In this document: one piece after another, positions 18,529 through 29,697 of the stretch
Numbering within the stretch: the stretch's first letter is position 1
Layout of the letters: each line of letters begins with the position of its first letter
From: Vibrio anguillarum
Lineage (GTDB): Bacteria; Pseudomonadota; Gammaproteobacteria; Enterobacterales; Vibrionaceae
Length of the DNA: 64,000 bases
NCBI RefSeq assembly: GCF_001989995.2
Contig: NZ_JAHGUP010000027.1
Coordinates: 1 to 64,000 of the forward strand
Direction: 5' to 3'
Made by a program: the position numbers and the translations under genes
Notes under the pieces: generated by a model
What the model was told of the DNA's origin: nothing
Database searches by the model: none
What the model saw: only the letters and a program-made list of their open reading frames with translations

Positions 18529-19092
18529 TTATTTACTACGGCCAAATCCGCCATCTGAGCGCCTGAAAAACATCACTGATTGATCGTTTTTTTCAAGTTG
18601 TAGGATATCGAGCTGCCCATCAGCCGCAAGTTTGAAGCGAACTAATTGGCCTTGGGTAATTTGGCTGAGCGGTTTGTCACTGCCTTCAATTTTGACTAAG
18701 GCATTAAGATCAGACATCGGTAAATCATTTGCCCGAAAAACCTGCGACAAAGTGTCCCCGTTTTTAACCGTGTACTCTCGCCAGAACTCAGATTTACGAT
18801 CGGTTTGTTGAGGCGTTTTTTGTTCACTCAACCCAACCGTATTTATGCTAATTTCCACACGCTCACTACTTTTCGGTACAGCGGCCTGCTCTGTTCGCTC
18901 AGGAAAAGGAATAATAATGAGCAAACACACTACTGGAACGATCGCTAATAAAGCGCGCTGGTGAAGCTTAGGCAGCGCCAGCCAAACTGTGCGAACACGT
19001 AAAATAAGGCCACGCCAATCGAATGCATGCCACTTCTGTTGGATAAACGCTAAATAATCAGTTTGCGGTTTCTTCTTGTGACGACGATTCAT
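18529..19092 (-). CDS. OapA-like envelope protein with LysM-like domain
   Basis: A 187-residue protein with one transmembrane helix (ALLAIVPVVCLLIIIPFPE, about residues 47-65) after a basic cytoplasmic start (MNRRHKKK). The C-terminal domain opens EYTVKNGDTLSQVFRANDLP (about 101-120) and matches the opacity-associated protein A (LysM-like) module that binds peptidoglycan. The peptidase M23 domain found in longer OapA/YtfB relatives is absent. The frame runs back to a TTG at 19137, but the ATG at 19092 has AGGAG ten bases upstream and is preferred. A cell-envelope or division role is inferred from the family. Confidence 0.8.
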   Translation of the reverse strand: MNRRHKKKPQTDYLAFIQQKWHAFDWRGLILRVRTVWLALPKLHQRALLAIVPVVCLLIIIPFPERTEQAAVPKSSERVEISINTVGLSEQKTPQQTDRKSEFWREYTVKNGDTLSQVFRANDLPMSDLNALVKIEGSDKPLSQITQGQLVRFKLAADGQLDILQLEKNDQSVMFFRRSDGGFGRSK

Positions 19093-19327
19093 CTTAACCC
19101 GTCTCCTTTTCTGTCGAGCTACAGTATAAAAACTCAAGAGGGATCAGTATAGAGCCAAGGTGGCGATAACGTAAACGTTGACACAATCTTGAACATTTTT
19201 CTTTGGGATCTGCGATTTGTCACAACCTGAAGGTTCAATATTGGATATTTTCCATTAGCATTTCATCCCATGCTTGAAACTGATATCCTTTGGCACTTGT
19301 TTATTTACATAAAAAGAGTGACTGTTT

Positions 19328-19948
19328 ATGTCTGAAGTAAAATTTGACACTGTAGAGCAAAAAGCAAGCTACGGTATCGGTCTACAAATGGGCCAACAAC
19401 TTGCGGGTAGTGGTCTAGAAGGACTTAACGTTGACGCAATCGCCGCAGGTATCGCAACCGCATTAGTAGGCGACATGCCATCAATTGAAATTGATGAAAT
19501 CAATAATGCACTGCAAGAGTTGCACATGCGTGCAGAATCTCTGCGCCAAGAAGCTGCCAAAGCAGCCGCAGCCGACGGTGAAGTATTCTTAACAGATAAC
19601 GCACTACGCCCTGAAGTGACCGTGCTTGAATCTGGTCTACAGTACGAAATTCTTACAGAAGGTACGGGGGATATCCCGACATCTGACAAGCAAGTACGTG
19701 TTCATTACCACGGTGAATTGACTGACGGTACAGTATTTGATAGCTCTGTATCTCGCGGTCAACCAGCTGAATTCCCAGTAACAGGTGTAATCAAAGGTTG
19801 GGTAGAAGCACTACAACTGATGCCTGTGGGTTCAAAATGGAAACTCTATATTCCACAAGATCTTGCCTACGGTGAGCGTGGCGCTGGCGCTGCAATTCCT
19901 CCTTTTGCAGCTCTAGTATTTGAAGTAGAGCTACTCGATATTCTATAA
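19328..19948 (+). CDS. fklB: FKBP-type peptidyl-prolyl cis-trans isomerase FklB
   Basis: A 206-residue isomerase. The N-terminal half (1-110) is the helical dimerisation domain with [11 protein letters not shown]. The C-terminal half is the FKBP fold, with [16 protein letters not shown] (about 124-139), [16 protein letters not shown] and the ending [16 protein letters not shown]. There is no signal peptide, so it is the cytoplasmic 22-kDa FklB rather than periplasmic FkpA. Its own terminator follows at 19966. Confidence 0.95.
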   Translation: MSEVKFDTVEQKASYGIGLQMGQQLAGSGLEGLNVDAIAAGIATALVGDMPSIEIDEINNALQELHMRAESLRQEAAKAAAADGEVFLTDNALRPEVTVLESGLQYEILTEGTGDIPTSDKQVRVHYHGELTDGTVFDSSVSRGQPAEFPVTGVIKGWVEALQLMPVGSKWKLYIPQDLAYGERGAGAAIPPFAALVFEVELLDIL

Positions 19949-19965
19949 ATAGAATTGATAGTGAG

Positions 19966-19992
19966 AAGGTTGGCATTCGCTGACCTTTTTTT
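19966..19992 (+). terminator. Intrinsic terminator of fklB
   Basis: Nine-pair stem with two G-T wobbles: AAGGTTGGC (19966-19974) and GCTGACCTT (19979-19987), 4-base loop ATTC, then a run of T to 19992. Confidence 0.82.
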
Positions 19993-20081
19993 ATTAGTAT
20001 TTCTTACTTAACATCTATCAAAAACGACACTACGCATAATTATCTGGTTAGCCTGTGTTCAAAGATAAAATCTACGCATAC

Positions 20082-20113
20082 AAAAAAGCCGAGTATTACT
20101 ACTCGGCTTTTTT
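20082..20113. terminator. Terminator of the alpha ribosomal operon (bidirectional)
   Basis: Perfect 14-bp stem AAAAAAGCCGAGTA (20082-20095) and TACTCGGCTTTTTT (20100-20113) with loop TTAC. A-run and T-run on the two sides make it work in both directions. It lies 15 bp past the rplQ stop. Confidence 0.93.
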
Positions 20114-20128
20114 AATTATACGAACTGA

Positions 20129-20518
<390 letters not shown>

Positions 20519-20541
20519 CTAATCCTTCTAACTAGTATCGA

Positions 20542-21534
20542 TTAATCTTCAGCGATAGACGCTGGCGGCCAGTTCTCTAGGCGCATGCCCAAAGATAGAC
20601 CACGTGATGCAAGCACGTCTTTAATCTCTGTAAGAGATTTCTTACCAAGGTTTGGCGTTTTAAGTAGCTCAACCTCAGTGCGCTGTACTAGATCACCGAT
20701 GTAGTGAATCGCTTCTGCTTTCAAACAGTTAGCAGAGCGAACTGTTAGTTCAAGATCGTCTACAGGACGCAGTAGGATTGGATCGAATTCTGGCTTCTCT
20801 TCCTTCTCCTCAGGTACACGTACATCACGAAGATCTACGAACGCATCCAATTGTTCAGCAAGAATAGTTGCCGCACGACGGATTGCTTCCTCAGGTTCTA
20901 GAGTACCGTTCGTTTCCATATCGATAACGAGCTTATCTAAATCAGTACGTTGTTCTACGCGAGCGGCTTCCACAGAGTAGGCAATTTTGTCTACTGGGCT
21001 GTAAGTAGCATCTACAAGTAGACGACCGATTGGACGCTCATCTTCTTCAGTATGGATACGAGCTGAAGCTGGAACATAACCACGACCACGTTCTACTTTG
21101 ATACGCATAGCGATCTCAGCGTTGTCATCCGTTAGATGACAAATCACGTGCTCAGGGTTAGTGATCTCTACATCACCATCATGGGTGATGTCACCTGCAA
21201 CAACAGGGCCCGAGCCTGATTTGTTCAGCGTAATGAACACTTCATCTTTGCCTTCGGCAACGCGAACAGCCAAACCTTTTAGGTTCAGAAGGATCTCAAG
21301 GATATCTTCTTGAATGCCTTCTTTGGTGCTGTACTCGTGTAGTACGCCTTCAATCTCTACTTCAGTTACAGCACAACCTGGCATTGAAGATAGAAGAATA
21401 CGGCGAAGTGCATTACCCAGAGTATGGCCGAAACCACGCTCTAACGGCTCAAGAGTTACTTTTGCGTGTGTCGTGCTAATCTGTTCGATATCAACAAGAC
21501 GTGGCTTAAGAAATTCTGTTACAGAACCCTGCAT
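20542..21534 (-). CDS. rpoA: RNA polymerase alpha subunit
   Basis: A 330-residue subunit. The N-terminal domain (about 1-235), with [20 protein letters not shown], drives assembly of core RNA polymerase. A linker rich in Glu leads to the C-terminal domain (about 250-325), with [20 protein letters not shown], which binds UP elements and activators such as CRP, itself encoded in this window. It sits between rpsD and rplQ as in other gammaproteobacteria. Confidence 0.99.
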   Translation of the reverse strand: MQGSVTEFLKPRLVDIEQISTTHAKVTLEPLERGFGHTLGNALRRILLSSMPGCAVTEVEIEGVLHEYSTKEGIQEDILEILLNLKGLAVRVAEGKDEVFITLNKSGSGPVVAGDITHDGDVEITNPEHVICHLTDDNAEIAMRIKVERGRGYVPASARIHTEEDERPIGRLLVDATYSPVDKIAYSVEAARVEQRTDLDKLVIDMETNGTLEPEEAIRRAATILAEQLDAFVDLRDVRVPEEKEEKPEFDPILLRPVDDLELTVRSANCLKAEAIHYIGDLVQRTEVELLKTPNLGKKSLTEIKDVLASRGLSLGMRLENWPPASIAED

Positions 21535-21557
21535 TGTGTCCTCTCTTTAGTTTAACC

Positions 21558-22178
21558 TTACTTAGAGTAAAGCTCGACGATCAATTGTTCGTTGATGTCA
21601 GCTGACAGGTCAGAACGCTCAGGCATACGCTTGAATGTACCTTCCATTTGGCCGCCATCTACTTCAATCCAAGTTGGTTTTTCGCGTTGTTCAGCAACTT
21701 CTAGAGCTGCTTTAATGCGAGATTGCTTTTTAGCTTTCTCACGGATTGCAACAACGTCGTTAACCGCAACATTGAAAGAAGGAACGTTTACAACTTTACC
21801 GTTAACTAGGATAGCTTTGTGGCTTACTAGCTGACGTGCTTCTGCGCGAGTAGCGCCAAAGCCCATGCGGTAAACTACGTTATCAAGACGACCTTCAAGA
21901 AGCTGAAGTAGGTTTTCACCAGTATTGCCTTTAAGACGTGCAGCTTCTTTGTAGTAGTTACGGAATTGTTTTTCTAGAACGCCATAAATACGACGAACTT
22001 TTTGCTTCTCACGAAGCTGAACACCGTACTCAGATAGACGACCGCGACGAGCGCCGTGTACACCTGGTGCGTTGTCAATTTTACACTTGGTATCAATCGC
22101 ACGAATGCCTGACTTAAGGAACAAGTCAGTACCTTCGCGGCGGCTAAGCTTCAGCTTAGGACCCAAATATCTTGCCAT
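21558..22178 (-). CDS. rpsD: Small-subunit ribosomal protein S4
   Basis: A 206-residue primary 16S rRNA binder. It starts [16 protein letters not shown], and the S4 RNA-binding domain is seen at [19 protein letters not shown]. In E. coli S4 represses translation of the alpha operon by binding a pseudoknot in the leader before rpsM; a matching hairpin is present at 23005-23036. Confidence 0.99.
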   Translation of the reverse strand: MARYLGPKLKLSRREGTDLFLKSGIRAIDTKCKIDNAPGVHGARRGRLSEYGVQLREKQKVRRIYGVLEKQFRNYYKEAARLKGNTGENLLQLLEGRLDNVVYRMGFGATRAEARQLVSHKAILVNGKVVNVPSFNVAVNDVVAIREKAKKQSRIKAALEVAEQREKPTWIEVDGGQMEGTFKRMPERSDLSADINEQLIVELYSK

Positions 22179-22205
22179 GATCTTTCTCCAATCTTCCTAG
22201 AAACG

Positions 22206-22601
<396 letters not shown>

Positions 22602-22615
22602 CTATACCCTTCCGA

Positions 22616-22972
22616 CTATTTCTTGATCGGTTTACGCGGACCCTTACGGGTACGAGCGTTGGTTTTAGTACGCTGTCCACGTAGTGGTAGACTGCGACGA
22701 TGACGAAGACCACGGTAACAGCCAAGGTCCATAAGACGCTTGATGTTCATGGAAACTTCACGACGAAGATCACCCTCTACAGTGTATTTAGCTACACCAT
22801 CACGCAGTAGATCGATCTGCTCTTCAGTTAGTTCACTGATCTTAACACTTTCAGCAATACCCAAATCAGCTAAGATAGCTTTCGAACGGGTCTTACCGAT
22901 GCCGTAGATTGCAGTTAATGCAATTACAGCATGCTTCTGATCAGGAATGTTAATGCCTGCTATACGGGCCAC
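22616..22972 (-). CDS. rpsM: Small-subunit ribosomal protein S13
   Basis: A 118-residue protein of the 30S head that contacts the 50S subunit and P-site t[22 protein letters not shown] and the C-terminal [20 protein letters not shown] are diagnostic. The start codon is GTG (22970-22972), behind AGGAGTGAATA. It is the first gene of the alpha operon and the target of S4 autoregulation. Confidence 0.98.
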   Translation of the reverse strand: MARIAGINIPDQKHAVIALTAIYGIGKTRSKAILADLGIAESVKISELTEEQIDLLRDGVAKYTVEGDLRREVSMNIKRLMDLGCYRGLRHRRSLPLRGQRTKTNARTRKGPRKPIKK

Positions 22973-23004
22973 TATTCACTCCTAGTACTTATATAAGAAA
23001 TTAT

Positions 23005-23036
23005 CCGCAGCAAAGCCCGTCGAGGATACGCTGCGG
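23005..23036 (-). promoter_or_regulatory. Alpha-operon leader hairpin, probable S4 binding element
   Basis: In the leader before rpsM, CCGCAGC (minus strand 23036-23030) pairs with GCTGCGG (23011-23005) around an 18-base loop that contains CTCGACGGG. In E. coli the equivalent leader folds into a pseudoknot bound by S4. The position here fits, but I have not shown the pseudoknot pairing. Confidence 0.55.
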
Positions 23037-23073
23037 CATACTACTTCTTTTGCACACAAAAGGTAGGCCGAGG

Positions 23074-23102
23074 AATATACTCGACCGACCTTTATATTTC
23101 AA
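23074..23102 (-). promoter_or_regulatory. Promoter of the alpha ribosomal operon
   Basis: On the minus strand, -35 TTGAAA (23102-23097), 17-bp spacer, -10 TATATT (23079-23074). It lies between rpmJ and rpsM, giving a leader of about 90 bases. Confidence 0.78.
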
Positions 23103-23119
23103 GTAAAAATTTCTGCTAA

Positions 23120-23233
23120 TTAGCCTTGGCGCTGCTTGTGCTTTGGCTCACTGCAAATCACGCGAACGACGCCGTTACGCTTGATTACTTTACAGTTACG
23201 ACAGATTTTTTTAACGGAAGCACGAACTTTCAT
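23120..23233 (-). CDS. rpmJ: Large-subunit ribosomal protein L36, zinc-ribbon form
   Basis: A 37-residue protein: it opens [19 protein letters not shown] and ends PKHKQRQG. Cys11, Cys14, Cys27 and His32 form the zinc site, so this is the C+ form that zinc starvation normally replaces with a cysteine-free paralogue. It is one residue shorter than E. coli L36. Last gene of the spc operon, 27 bp after secY. Confidence 0.97.
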
Positions 23234-23260
23234 TGCTAAACTCCGTAAGTGAAATCTGAA

Positions 23261-24595
23261 TTAACGGCCGTAGCCCTTCAGATTTGCTTTTTTCAACACA
23301 GAATCATACTGTTGGGACATCATATGAGTCTGTACCTGTGCCATAAAGTCCATAATCACAACCACTACGATAAGTAGTGATGTGCCGCCGAAGTAGAAAC
23401 GTACGTTCCACGCGACCATCATGAACTCGGGAATCAGACAGATAAAGGTAATGTAGAGAGCACCCGCTAAGGTTAGTCTGGTCATTACTTTATCAATGTA
23501 TCTCGCTGTCTGCTCACCTGGGCGGATGCCGGGTACGAACGCACCGGACTTCTTCAAGTTATCCGCTGTTTCACGAGGGTTAAACACCAACGCTGTGTAA
23601 AAGAAACAGAAGAAAATAATCGCTGCTGCATAAAGCATAACGTACAGAGGTTGACCAGGGCTAAGAGCCAAAGACACATCAGTTAACCAACCGAATGTGC
23701 TGCTCTCACCATTTTGACCAAACCACTGAGCTAATGTTCCTGGGAACAAAATAATACTCGATGCAAAAATTGCAGGTATTACACCCGCCATATTAATTTT
23801 CAATGGCAAGTGAGTACTTTGCGCTGCAAACACTTTACGACCTTGTTGACGCTTTGCATAGTTAACGACAATACGACGCTGACCACGCTCCATGAAAACA
23901 ACGAAATAAATTACAGCAAAAGAAAGTACCGCAATTAACAACAGAAGAAGCACATGCAATTCACCTTGACGCGCTTGCTCAATCGTTTGTCCGATTGCCG
24001 AAGGCAATCCAGCAACAATACCTGCAAAAATCAAAATGGAAATACCATTTCCTATTCCACGCTCAGTAATTTGTTCACCTAACCACATTAAGAACATGGT
24101 GCCAGTTACTAAACTCACGGTAGCAATCAGGGTAAACATGGTTTGGTCGATAACAACCAGATTGTTGACCATGTTTGGTAAGCCTGTTGCGATACCAATA
24201 GCTTGGAATATTGCAAGTACAAGCGTGCCATAACGCGTATATTGGCTAATCTTACGACGCCCTGCCTCACCCTCTTTCTTGAGTTCGGCTAACGCTGGAT
24301 GAACTACAGTTAGCAATTGGACAACAATTGACGCCGAAATATACGGCATGATGCCCAATGCTAAGATAGATGCACGCGAAAGAGCACCACCGGAGAACAT
24401 GTTAAACATTTCAACGATGGTACCTTTTTGCTGTTCGAACAAATCGGCAAGTACAGCTGCGTCAATACCAGGAATCGGCACAAAAGAACCGGCTCGGAAT
24501 ACTAAAAGTGCACCAATTACGAATAATAAGCGCGACTTTAGCTCACTTAAGCCGCTCTGAGCACTACGAAAATCTTGTCCTGGTTTCTTAGCCAT
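23261..24595 (-). CDS. secY: Protein translocase subunit SecY
   Basis: A 444-residue channel protein of the inner membrane with ten predicted helices. It starts [20 protein letters not shown], with plug-region [19 protein letters not shown] (about 67-85) and the basic C5 loop [19 protein letters not shown] that contacts SecA and ribosomes. It works with SecE and SecG, which are encoded elsewhere. Position after rplO in the spc operon is standard. Confidence 0.99.
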   Translation of the reverse strand: MAKKPGQDFRSAQSGLSELKSRLLFVIGALLVFRAGSFVPIPGIDAAVLADLFEQQKGTIVEMFNMFSGGALSRASILALGIMPYISASIVVQLLTVVHPALAELKKEGEAGRRKISQYTRYGTLVLAIFQAIGIATGLPNMVNNLVVIDQTMFTLIATVSLVTGTMFLMWLGEQITERGIGNGISILIFAGIVAGLPSAIGQTIEQARQGELHVLLLLLIAVLSFAVIYFVVFMERGQRRIVVNYAKRQQGRKVFAAQSTHLPLKINMAGVIPAIFASSIILFPGTLAQWFGQNGESSTFGWLTDVSLALSPGQPLYVMLYAAAIIFFCFFYTALVFNPRETADNLKKSGAFVPGIRPGEQTARYIDKVMTRLTLAGALYITFICLIPEFMMVAWNVRFYFGGTSLLIVVVVIMDFMAQVQTHMMSQQYDSVLKKANLKGYGR

Positions 24596-24615
24596 CTGTA
24601 CCTCGTTCCTCGAGA

Positions 24616-25050
24616 TTATTCCTCGATTTTACCGCCTGCAGCTTCGATTGCAGCTTTAGCGCCTTTAGTCACGCGAAGACCTTTCACAGTCACTGCTTTG
24701 CTAATCTCACCAGAAAGAACAACTTTAACATTTTCGATGTTCTTAGTGATTAGGTTAGCTGCTTTCAAGCTGTTTAGATCGACCACGTCACCCGTAACTT
24801 TCGCTAGCTCAGCTAGACGAATTTCAGCAGACACTAGGCTCTTACGAGAAGTGAAACCGAATTTAGGTAGACGTTGTTTTAGAGGCATTTGACCGCCTTC
24901 AAAACCTGGACGAACTGTACCGCCAGAACGTGACTTTTGACCTTTGTGACCGCGGCCACCTGTTTTACCAAGGCCAGAACCGATACCACGGCCTAGACGC
25001 TTAGGAGCGTGCTTAGAACCAGCAGCCGGTGATAGAGTATTCAAACGCAT
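24616..25050 (-). CDS. rplO: Large-subunit ribosomal protein L15
   Basis: A 144-residue protein with [20 protein letters not shown] and the glycine-rich [19 protein letters not shown] loop that threads into 23S rRNA. It lies 20 bp before secY and 5 bp after rpmD. Confidence 0.99.
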   Translation of the reverse strand: MRLNTLSPAAGSKHAPKRLGRGIGSGLGKTGGRGHKGQKSRSGGTVRPGFEGGQMPLKQRLPKFGFTSRKSLVSAEIRLAELAKVTGDVVDLNSLKAANLITKNIENVKVVLSGEISKAVTVKGLRVTKGAKAAIEAAGGKIEE

Positions 25051-25055
25051 TCTGA

Positions 25056-25232
25056 TTACTCCTCAACTTTAACCATGTAGTAAACCTTGTTGATCATACC
25101 GCGTACACACGGTGTATCTTCAAGTTCTACTGTATGGTTGATACGACGAAGGCCTAGACCACGCAAAGTAGCTTTGTGCTTTGGTAGACGACCAATTGAG
25201 CTTTTAGTTTGAGTTACTTTAATAGTTGCCAT
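25056..25232 (-). CDS. rpmD: Large-subunit ribosomal protein L30
   Basis: A 58-residue protein translated directly from 25232 to the TAA at 25056. It begins [20 protein letters not shown] and contains [14 protein letters not shown], both typical of L30. It fills the gap between rpsE and rplO as in E. coli. Confidence 0.98.
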   Translation of the reverse strand: MATIKVTQTKSSIGRLPKHKATLRGLGLRRINHTVELEDTPCVRGMINKVYYMVKVEE

Positions 25233-25237
25233 GGTGC

Positions 25238-25738
25238 TTACTCCGAAATCGCTTCAACAGTGAGACCACGTTTAGCTGCAACCATTTCTGGTGACTTCAC
25301 ATCTACTAGACCAGCAACTGTTGCACGAACAACGTTGATTGGGTTAGTAGAACCGTACGCTTTCGCAAGTACGTTATGTACACCGGCAACTTCTAGTACA
25401 GCACGCATCGCACCACCGGCGATAACACCTGTACCTTCTGCAGCTGGCTGCATGTAAACTTTAGAGCCCGAGTGACGACCTTTCACCGCGTGGTGAAGAG
25501 TGCCTTCGTTAAGAGCGATAGTAACCATGTTACGACGCGCTTTTTCCATTGCTTTTTGAATCGCTGCAGGTACTTCACGAGCTTTGCCGTATCCGAAACC
25601 TACGCGACCATTACCGTCACCAACTACAGTTAGTGCAGTAAAGCTCATGATTCGACCACCTTTAACCGTTTTAGAAACACGGTTAACTGCGATTAATTTT
25701 TCTTGCAAATCACTAGCTTGTTGTTGTTCTTTAGCCAT
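25238..25738 (-). CDS. rpsE: Small-subunit ribosomal protein S5
   Basis: A 166-residue protein of the 30S body that controls decoding accuracy. The double-stranded-RNA-binding block [20 protein letters not shown] (about residues 27-46) is followed by [11 protein letters not shown]. The usual ram and spectinomycin-linked loop (about 20-30) looks normal. 14 bp after rplR. Confidence 0.99.
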   Translation of the reverse strand: MAKEQQQASDLQEKLIAVNRVSKTVKGGRIMSFTALTVVGDGNGRVGFGYGKAREVPAAIQKAMEKARRNMVTIALNEGTLHHAVKGRHSGSKVYMQPAAEGTGVIAGGAMRAVLEVAGVHNVLAKAYGSTNPINVVRATVAGLVDVKSPEMVAAKRGLTVEAISE

Positions 25739-25752
25739 CTTCCAACCCTACC

Positions 25753-26106
25753 TTAGAATTTCAGACCAGCTTCGCGAGCAGATTCTGCTAGCGCCGCTAC
25801 TCGACCGTGGTATTGGAAACCAGAACGATCAAACGCAACAGCTGATACGCCTTTTTCAAGAGCGCGTTCTGCAATAGCTTTACCTACCGCTTTAGCTGCG
25901 TCTACGTTACCGGTGTTCTTAACTAGCTCACGGATCGCTTTTTCTACAGTAGAAGCTGCTGCGATAACCTCAGAGCCGTTTGATGCGATAACCTGAGCGT
26001 ACACGTGACGAGGAGTACGGTGTACTACTAGGCGAGTTGCACCCAGTTCAGCAATCTTACGACGTGCGCGTGTAGCACGACGGATGCGAGATGCTTTCTT
26101 ATCCAT
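25753..26106 (-). CDS. rplR: Large-subunit ribosomal protein L18
   Basis: A 117-residue 5S rRNA-binding protein with a basic N-terminus ([17 protein letters not shown]) and the motif [16 protein letters not shown]. The end [20 protein letters not shown] is characteristic. 9 bp after rplF. Confidence 0.99.
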   Translation of the reverse strand: MDKKASRIRRATRARRKIAELGATRLVVHRTPRHVYAQVIASNGSEVIAAASTVEKAIRELVKNTGNVDAAKAVGKAIAERALEKGVSAVAFDRSGFQYHGRVAALAESAREAGLKF

Positions 26107-26115
26107 AGTGTTACC

Positions 26116-26649
26116 TTACTTCTTCTTAGCTTCTTTACTACGCACATTTTCATCTGCGTAACGGACGCCTTTACCTTTATAAGGTTCTGGCTCACGGTAA
26201 GAACGGATGTCAGCCGCAACTTGACCCACTACTTGCTTATCGCAACCAGTTAGGACAATTTCAGTTTGGCTAGGACATTCAGCATTGATACCCGCTGGTA
26301 GTTCATGCTCTACAGGGTGTGAGAAGCCTAAAGTAAGACTTACTGAGTTGCCTTTAATAGCAGCACGGTAACCAACACCTTTAAGAACAAGCTTCTTAGT
26401 AAAGCCTGCAGTAACACCAACAACCATGTTGTTTACTAGTGCACGAGCAGTACCTGCTTGTGCCCAAGCGTTAGCAACACCTTCACGAGGACCGAAAGTA
26501 AGGTTGTTTTCTTCCTGTGCAATAACTACGCCTTTATTCAGGACGCGAGTCAGCTCACCTTTACCACCTTTTACAGTGATTTCTTGGCCGTTTAGTTTCA
26601 CCTCTACGCCAGCTGGAATAGCGACAGGTGCTTTAGCAACACGAGACAT
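26116..26649 (-). CDS. rplF: Large-subunit ribosomal protein L6
   Basis: A 177-residue two-domain protein near the factor-binding site. [20 protein letters not shown] opens the first domain, and the C-terminal signature [14 protein letters not shown] is present. Located between rpsH and rplR in the spc operon. Confidence 0.99.
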   Translation of the reverse strand: MSRVAKAPVAIPAGVEVKLNGQEITVKGGKGELTRVLNKGVVIAQEENNLTFGPREGVANAWAQAGTARALVNNMVVGVTAGFTKKLVLKGVGYRAAIKGNSVSLTLGFSHPVEHELPAGINAECPSQTEIVLTGCDKQVVGQVAADIRSYREPEPYKGKGVRYADENVRSKEAKKK

Positions 26650-26659
26650 ATCCTACTCC

Positions 26660-27052
26660 TTACGCTACGTAGCAAATGATTTCACCGCCAAGACCTGCTT
26701 TGCGAGCAGCACGGTCAGACATCAGACCCTTGGAAGTGGACACCACAGCAACACCCATACCGCCCATCACTGTTGGTAACGCGTCTTTTTTCTTATAAAC
26801 GCGTAGACCAGGACGTGAAACACGTTGGATTTGCTCGATTACTGGTTTAGCTTGGAAGTACTTAAGAGTAACTTCTAGCTCAGGTTTTACTTCGCCTTCA
26901 ACAGCGAAATCTGCGATATAACCTTCAGCTTTTAGCAGTGCAGCAATTGCAACTTTAAGCTTTGAAGAAGGCATTTTTACAGCAACTTTATTTGCTGCCT
27001 GACCGTTACGAATGCGGGTCAGCATATCCGAAATCGGATCTTGCATGCTCAT
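26660..27052 (-). CDS. rpsH: Small-subunit ribosomal protein S8
   Basis: A 130-residue central-domain protein with [20 protein letters not shown] and the RNA-binding end [18 protein letters not shown]. In E. coli S8 represses the spc operon by binding near the rplE start. The annotated MSMQD start is used; MQD two codons later is the alternative. Confidence 0.98.
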   Translation of the reverse strand: MSMQDPISDMLTRIRNGQAANKVAVKMPSSKLKVAIAALLKAEGYIADFAVEGEVKPELEVTLKYFQAKPVIEQIQRVSRPGLRVYKKKDALPTVMGGMGVAVVSTSKGLMSDRAARKAGLGGEIICYVA

Positions 27053-27081
27053 AAGATTTACTCCAAATGATTAAGTGGCAA

Positions 27082-27387
27082 TTACCAGCTAGCCTTACGA
27101 AGTCCAGGAATCTCGCCTTTCATGCAAGCTTCGCGAACTTTGATGCGGCTTAGACCGAACTTACGTAGGAAACCGTGTGGACGACCAGTTTGGTTGCAAC
27201 GGTTGCGCTGACGTGAAGCACTTGAATCACGTGGAAGAGCTTGCAGTTTAAGAACTGCGTTCCAACGATCTTCTTCAGATGCGTTTACATCGCTGATGGT
27301 AGCTTTTAGCATTGCACGCTTTTCTGCGAACTTAGCTACTAGCTTTGCACGTTTTACTTCACGTGCTTTCATTGATTGTTTAGCCAT
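27082..27387 (-). CDS. rpsN: Small-subunit ribosomal protein S14, zinc-free form
   Basis: A 101-residue protein of the long S14 type. Its C-terminal block [19 protein letters not shown] lacks the CxxC pairs of the zinc form, so this S14 does not need zinc, unlike L36 next to it in the operon. 17 bp after rplE. Confidence 0.98.
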   Translation of the reverse strand: MAKQSMKAREVKRAKLVAKFAEKRAMLKATISDVNASEEDRWNAVLKLQALPRDSSASRQRNRCNQTGRPHGFLRKFGLSRIKVREACMKGEIPGLRKASW

Positions 27388-27404
27388 AACAGTAACCCTT
27401 CACC

Positions 27405-27944
27405 TTACTTACGGAATGGGAAGTTAAAGGCAGCCAGCAGAGCACGGCCTTCCTCATCGGTACCAGCAGAAGTCGTGATAGTGATATCAAGACCGCGTAC
27501 ACGATCGACTTTATCGTAGTCGATTTCTGGGAAGATGATTTGCTCGCGAACGCCCATGCTGTAGTTACCGCGTCCGTCAAAAGACTTAGCGCTAACACCA
27601 CGGAAGTCACGTACACGTGGAAGTGCAATAGAGATTAAACGCTCTAAAAAATCCCACATACGTTCGCCACGCAAGGTTACTTTACAACCAATTGGGTAGC
27701 CTTCACGAATTTTGAAACCTGCAACAGATTTACGAGCTTTAGTGATCAGTGGTTTTTGACCAGAGATCGTAGCCATATCAGCTGCTGCATTTTCTAATAG
27801 TTTCTTATCGTTGATAGCTTCACCAACGCCCATGTTTAGGGTGATTTTATCAATCCTAGGGACTTGCATGACGCTTGTGTAACCGAACTGTTTGGTCAGT
27901 TCAGTCACTACAGACGACTTGTAGTAATCATGCAGTTTCGCCAT
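27405..27944 (-). CDS. rplE: Large-subunit ribosomal protein L5
   Basis: A 179-residue 5S rRNA-binding protein of the central protuberance. [35 protein letters not shown] and the ending [16 protein letters not shown] are diagnostic. 24 bp after rplX. Confidence 0.99.
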   Translation of the reverse strand: MAKLHDYYKSSVVTELTKQFGYTSVMQVPRIDKITLNMGVGEAINDKKLLENAAADMATISGQKPLITKARKSVAGFKIREGYPIGCKVTLRGERMWDFLERLISIALPRVRDFRGVSAKSFDGRGNYSMGVREQIIFPEIDYDKVDRVRGLDITITTSAGTDEEGRALLAAFNFPFRK

Positions 27945-27968
27945 AGTAGAACTCCAAATTACTTCTAA

Positions 27969-28286
27969 TTAGTTAGAAACGATTTCACCGTTAGATTTGA
28001 AGAAACGAACTTTTTTGCCGTCTTCAAAACGGAAACCGATACGGTCCGCTTTACCAGTTGCTGCGTTAAAGATTGCAACGTTAGAAGCATCAATAGCTGC
28101 TTCTTGTTCAACGATGCCACCTTGTTGACCTAGAGCCGGAACCGGCTTTTGGTGTTTTTTAACAAGGTTGATACCTTCAACGATAACTTTACCAGTTACG
28201 AGAACCTTAGTTACTTTACCTTTCTTGCCTTTATCTTTACCAGCAAGAACGATTACTTCGTCATTACGACGGATTTTAGCTGCCAT
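27969..28286 (-). CDS. rplX: Large-subunit ribosomal protein L24
   Basis: A 105-residue assembly initiator. The KOW motif is at [20 protein letters not shown] (residues about 9-28). 12 bp after rplN. Confidence 0.99.
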   Translation of the reverse strand: MAAKIRRNDEVIVLAGKDKGKKGKVTKVLVTGKVIVEGINLVKKHQKPVPALGQQGGIVEQEAAIDASNVAIFNAATGKADRIGFRFEDGKKVRFFKSNGEIVSN

Positions 28287-28298
28287 GTGTGCCGCTCC

Positions 28299-28670
28299 TT
28301 ACAGAACTTCAGGTGCTAGTGACACGATTTTCATAAATTTCGCATTGCGAAGTTCACGAGTCACTGGACCAAAGATACGTGTACCGATAGGTTGCTCTGT
28401 ATTATTGTTCAACAATACGCAAGCATTACGGTCGAAGCGAATGACAGAACCGTCTGGACGACGTACGCCTTTACGGGTGCGAACTACCACCGCCTTCAGT
28501 ACATCACCTTTTTTAACTTTACCGCGAGGAATTGCTTCCTTCACTGTAACTTTGATGATGTCACCGATATGTGCATAACGGCGGTGAGAGCCACCCAGAA
28601 CCTTAATACACATTACCTTGCGCGCGCCTGAGTTATCAGCTGCATCAAGTGTACTTTGCATTTGGATCAT
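28299..28670 (-). CDS. rplN: Large-subunit ribosomal protein L14
   Basis: A 123-residue protein beginning [20 protein letters not shown], one of the most conserved ribosomal sequences, at the site where the 50S meets the 30S. It is the first gene of the spc operon, with a separate promoter upstream (28740-28748). Confidence 0.99.
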   Translation of the reverse strand: MIQMQSTLDAADNSGARKVMCIKVLGGSHRRYAHIGDIIKVTVKEAIPRGKVKKGDVLKAVVVRTRKGVRRPDGSVIRFDRNACVLLNNNTEQPIGTRIFGPVTRELRNAKFMKIVSLAPEVL

Positions 28671-28739
28671 TGTTAGTGCTCCGCTAAATATTAAAACTAG
28701 ACCCTCTCGGGTCGGGCTGCCTCTTTAAAAGGGACGCGA

Positions 28740-28748
28740 ATTGTACCA
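28740..28748 (-). promoter_or_regulatory. Extended -10 promoter of the spc operon
   Basis: The minus strand reads TGGTACAAT (28748-28740), an extended -10 element, between the S10-operon terminator and rplN. No good -35 is visible at standard spacing, which fits an extended -10 promoter. The leader would be about 65 bases and includes a small GACCC/GGGTC hairpin (28701-28714). Confidence 0.62.
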
Positions 28749-28778
28749 CCCTTTCCTAAGATTGGGTAGACAAAAAAT

Positions 28779-28809
28779 AAACGGCTCCAAAAAAACTTTG
28801 GAGCCGTTT
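28779..28809 (-). terminator. Terminator of the S10 ribosomal operon
   Basis: Perfect 13-bp stem AAACGGCTCCAAA (28779-28791) and TTTGGAGCCGTTT (28797-28809), followed on the minus strand by ATTTTTTGTC. It ends transcription 22 bp after rpsQ and separates the S10 and spc operons. Confidence 0.92.
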
Positions 28810-28830
28810 AAAATCATAGAATAACGATGA

Positions 28831-29085
28831 TTACATCTTCGCTTTTTCTATAACTTTAACCAATGTCCAAGACTTAGTCTTAGACAGAGGACGACACTCA
28901 CGAATCTCAACGGTATCGCCTAGGCCACACTCGTTGTTTTCGTCATGTGCGTGTACTTTAGTCGTACGCTTTACGAATTTACCGTAAATTGGGTGTTTCA
29001 CCATGCGCTCGATAGCAACAGTGATAGATTTATCCATCTTGTCACTAATAACACGACCTAGTTGAGTACGAATTTTGTCGCTCAT
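28831..29085 (-). CDS. rpsQ: Small-subunit ribosomal protein S17
   Basis: An 84-residue OB-fold protein binding the 5' domain of 16S r[23 protein letters not shown] and [18 protein letters not shown] are typical. Last gene of the S10 operon; its ATG shares one base with the rpmC stop. Confidence 0.99.
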   Translation of the reverse strand: MSDKIRTQLGRVISDKMDKSITVAIERMVKHPIYGKFVKRTTKVHAHDENNECGLGDTVEIRECRPLSKTKSWTLVKVIEKAKM

Positions 29086-29276
29086 TATTCGCCTGCCTTC
29101 TCAGTCAAAACAGTTTTAACGCGTGCGATATCACGGCGTACAGCTTTCAAAGTATGAGTTTGCTGTAGTTGACCAGTTGCAGCTTGCATGCGCAAGTTGA
29201 ACTGTTCACGTAGCAAATTCAGTAGCTCAGCGTTAAGCTCTTCAGCGCTTTTTGCGCGTAGATCTAGTGCTTTCAT
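29085..29276 (-). CDS. rpmC: Large-subunit ribosomal protein L29
   Basis: A 63-residue helical protein at the tunnel exit. It starts [15 protein letters not shown]. The frame begins one codon earlier at a GTG (29279), but the ATG at 29276 matches family starts and gives a TGATG overlap with the rplP stop. The C-terminus is [10 protein letters not shown]. Confidence 0.97.
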   Translation of the reverse strand: MKALDLRAKSAEELNAELLNLLREQFNLRMQAATGQLQQTHTLKAVRRDIARVKTVLTEKAGE

Positions 29277-29686
29277 CACATCACCTGTTTAATTACGAAT
29301 GTAGTTTTGAATGGCAGTTTACGAGCCGCTAGGCGGAACGCTTCACGTGCCAATTCTTCAGGTACACCGTCCATTTCGTACATAACCTTACCAGGTTGGA
29401 TTTGGGCTACCCAGTACTCAACGTTACCTTTACCCTTACCTTGACGAACTTCTAGTGGTTTTTCAGTGATTGGCTTATCTGGGAACACACGGATCCAGAT
29501 TTTACCTTGACGCTTAACGTGACGTGTCATTGCACGACGTGCCGCTTCGATCTGACGAGCAGTTAGACGACCACGTCCAACGGCTTTAAGACCAAATGTA
29601 CCGAAGCTTACGTCAGTACCTTTAGCTAGACCGCGGTTGCGACCAGTATGAACCTTACGGAACTTAGTGCGTTTAGGTTGTAGCAT
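29276..29686 (-). CDS. rplP: Large-subunit ribosomal protein L16
   Basis: A 136-residue protein near the A site. [19 protein letters not shown] and [20 protein letters not shown] are conserved L16 blocks, and the Arg of the family hydroxylation site lies in the latter region. 11 bp after rpsC. Confidence 0.99.
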   Translation of the reverse strand: MLQPKRTKFRKVHTGRNRGLAKGTDVSFGTFGLKAVGRGRLTARQIEAARRAMTRHVKRQGKIWIRVFPDKPITEKPLEVRQGKGKGNVEYWVAQIQPGKVMYEMDGVPEELAREAFRLAARKLPFKTTFVIKQVM

Positions 29687-29697
29687 CAGTCGACTCC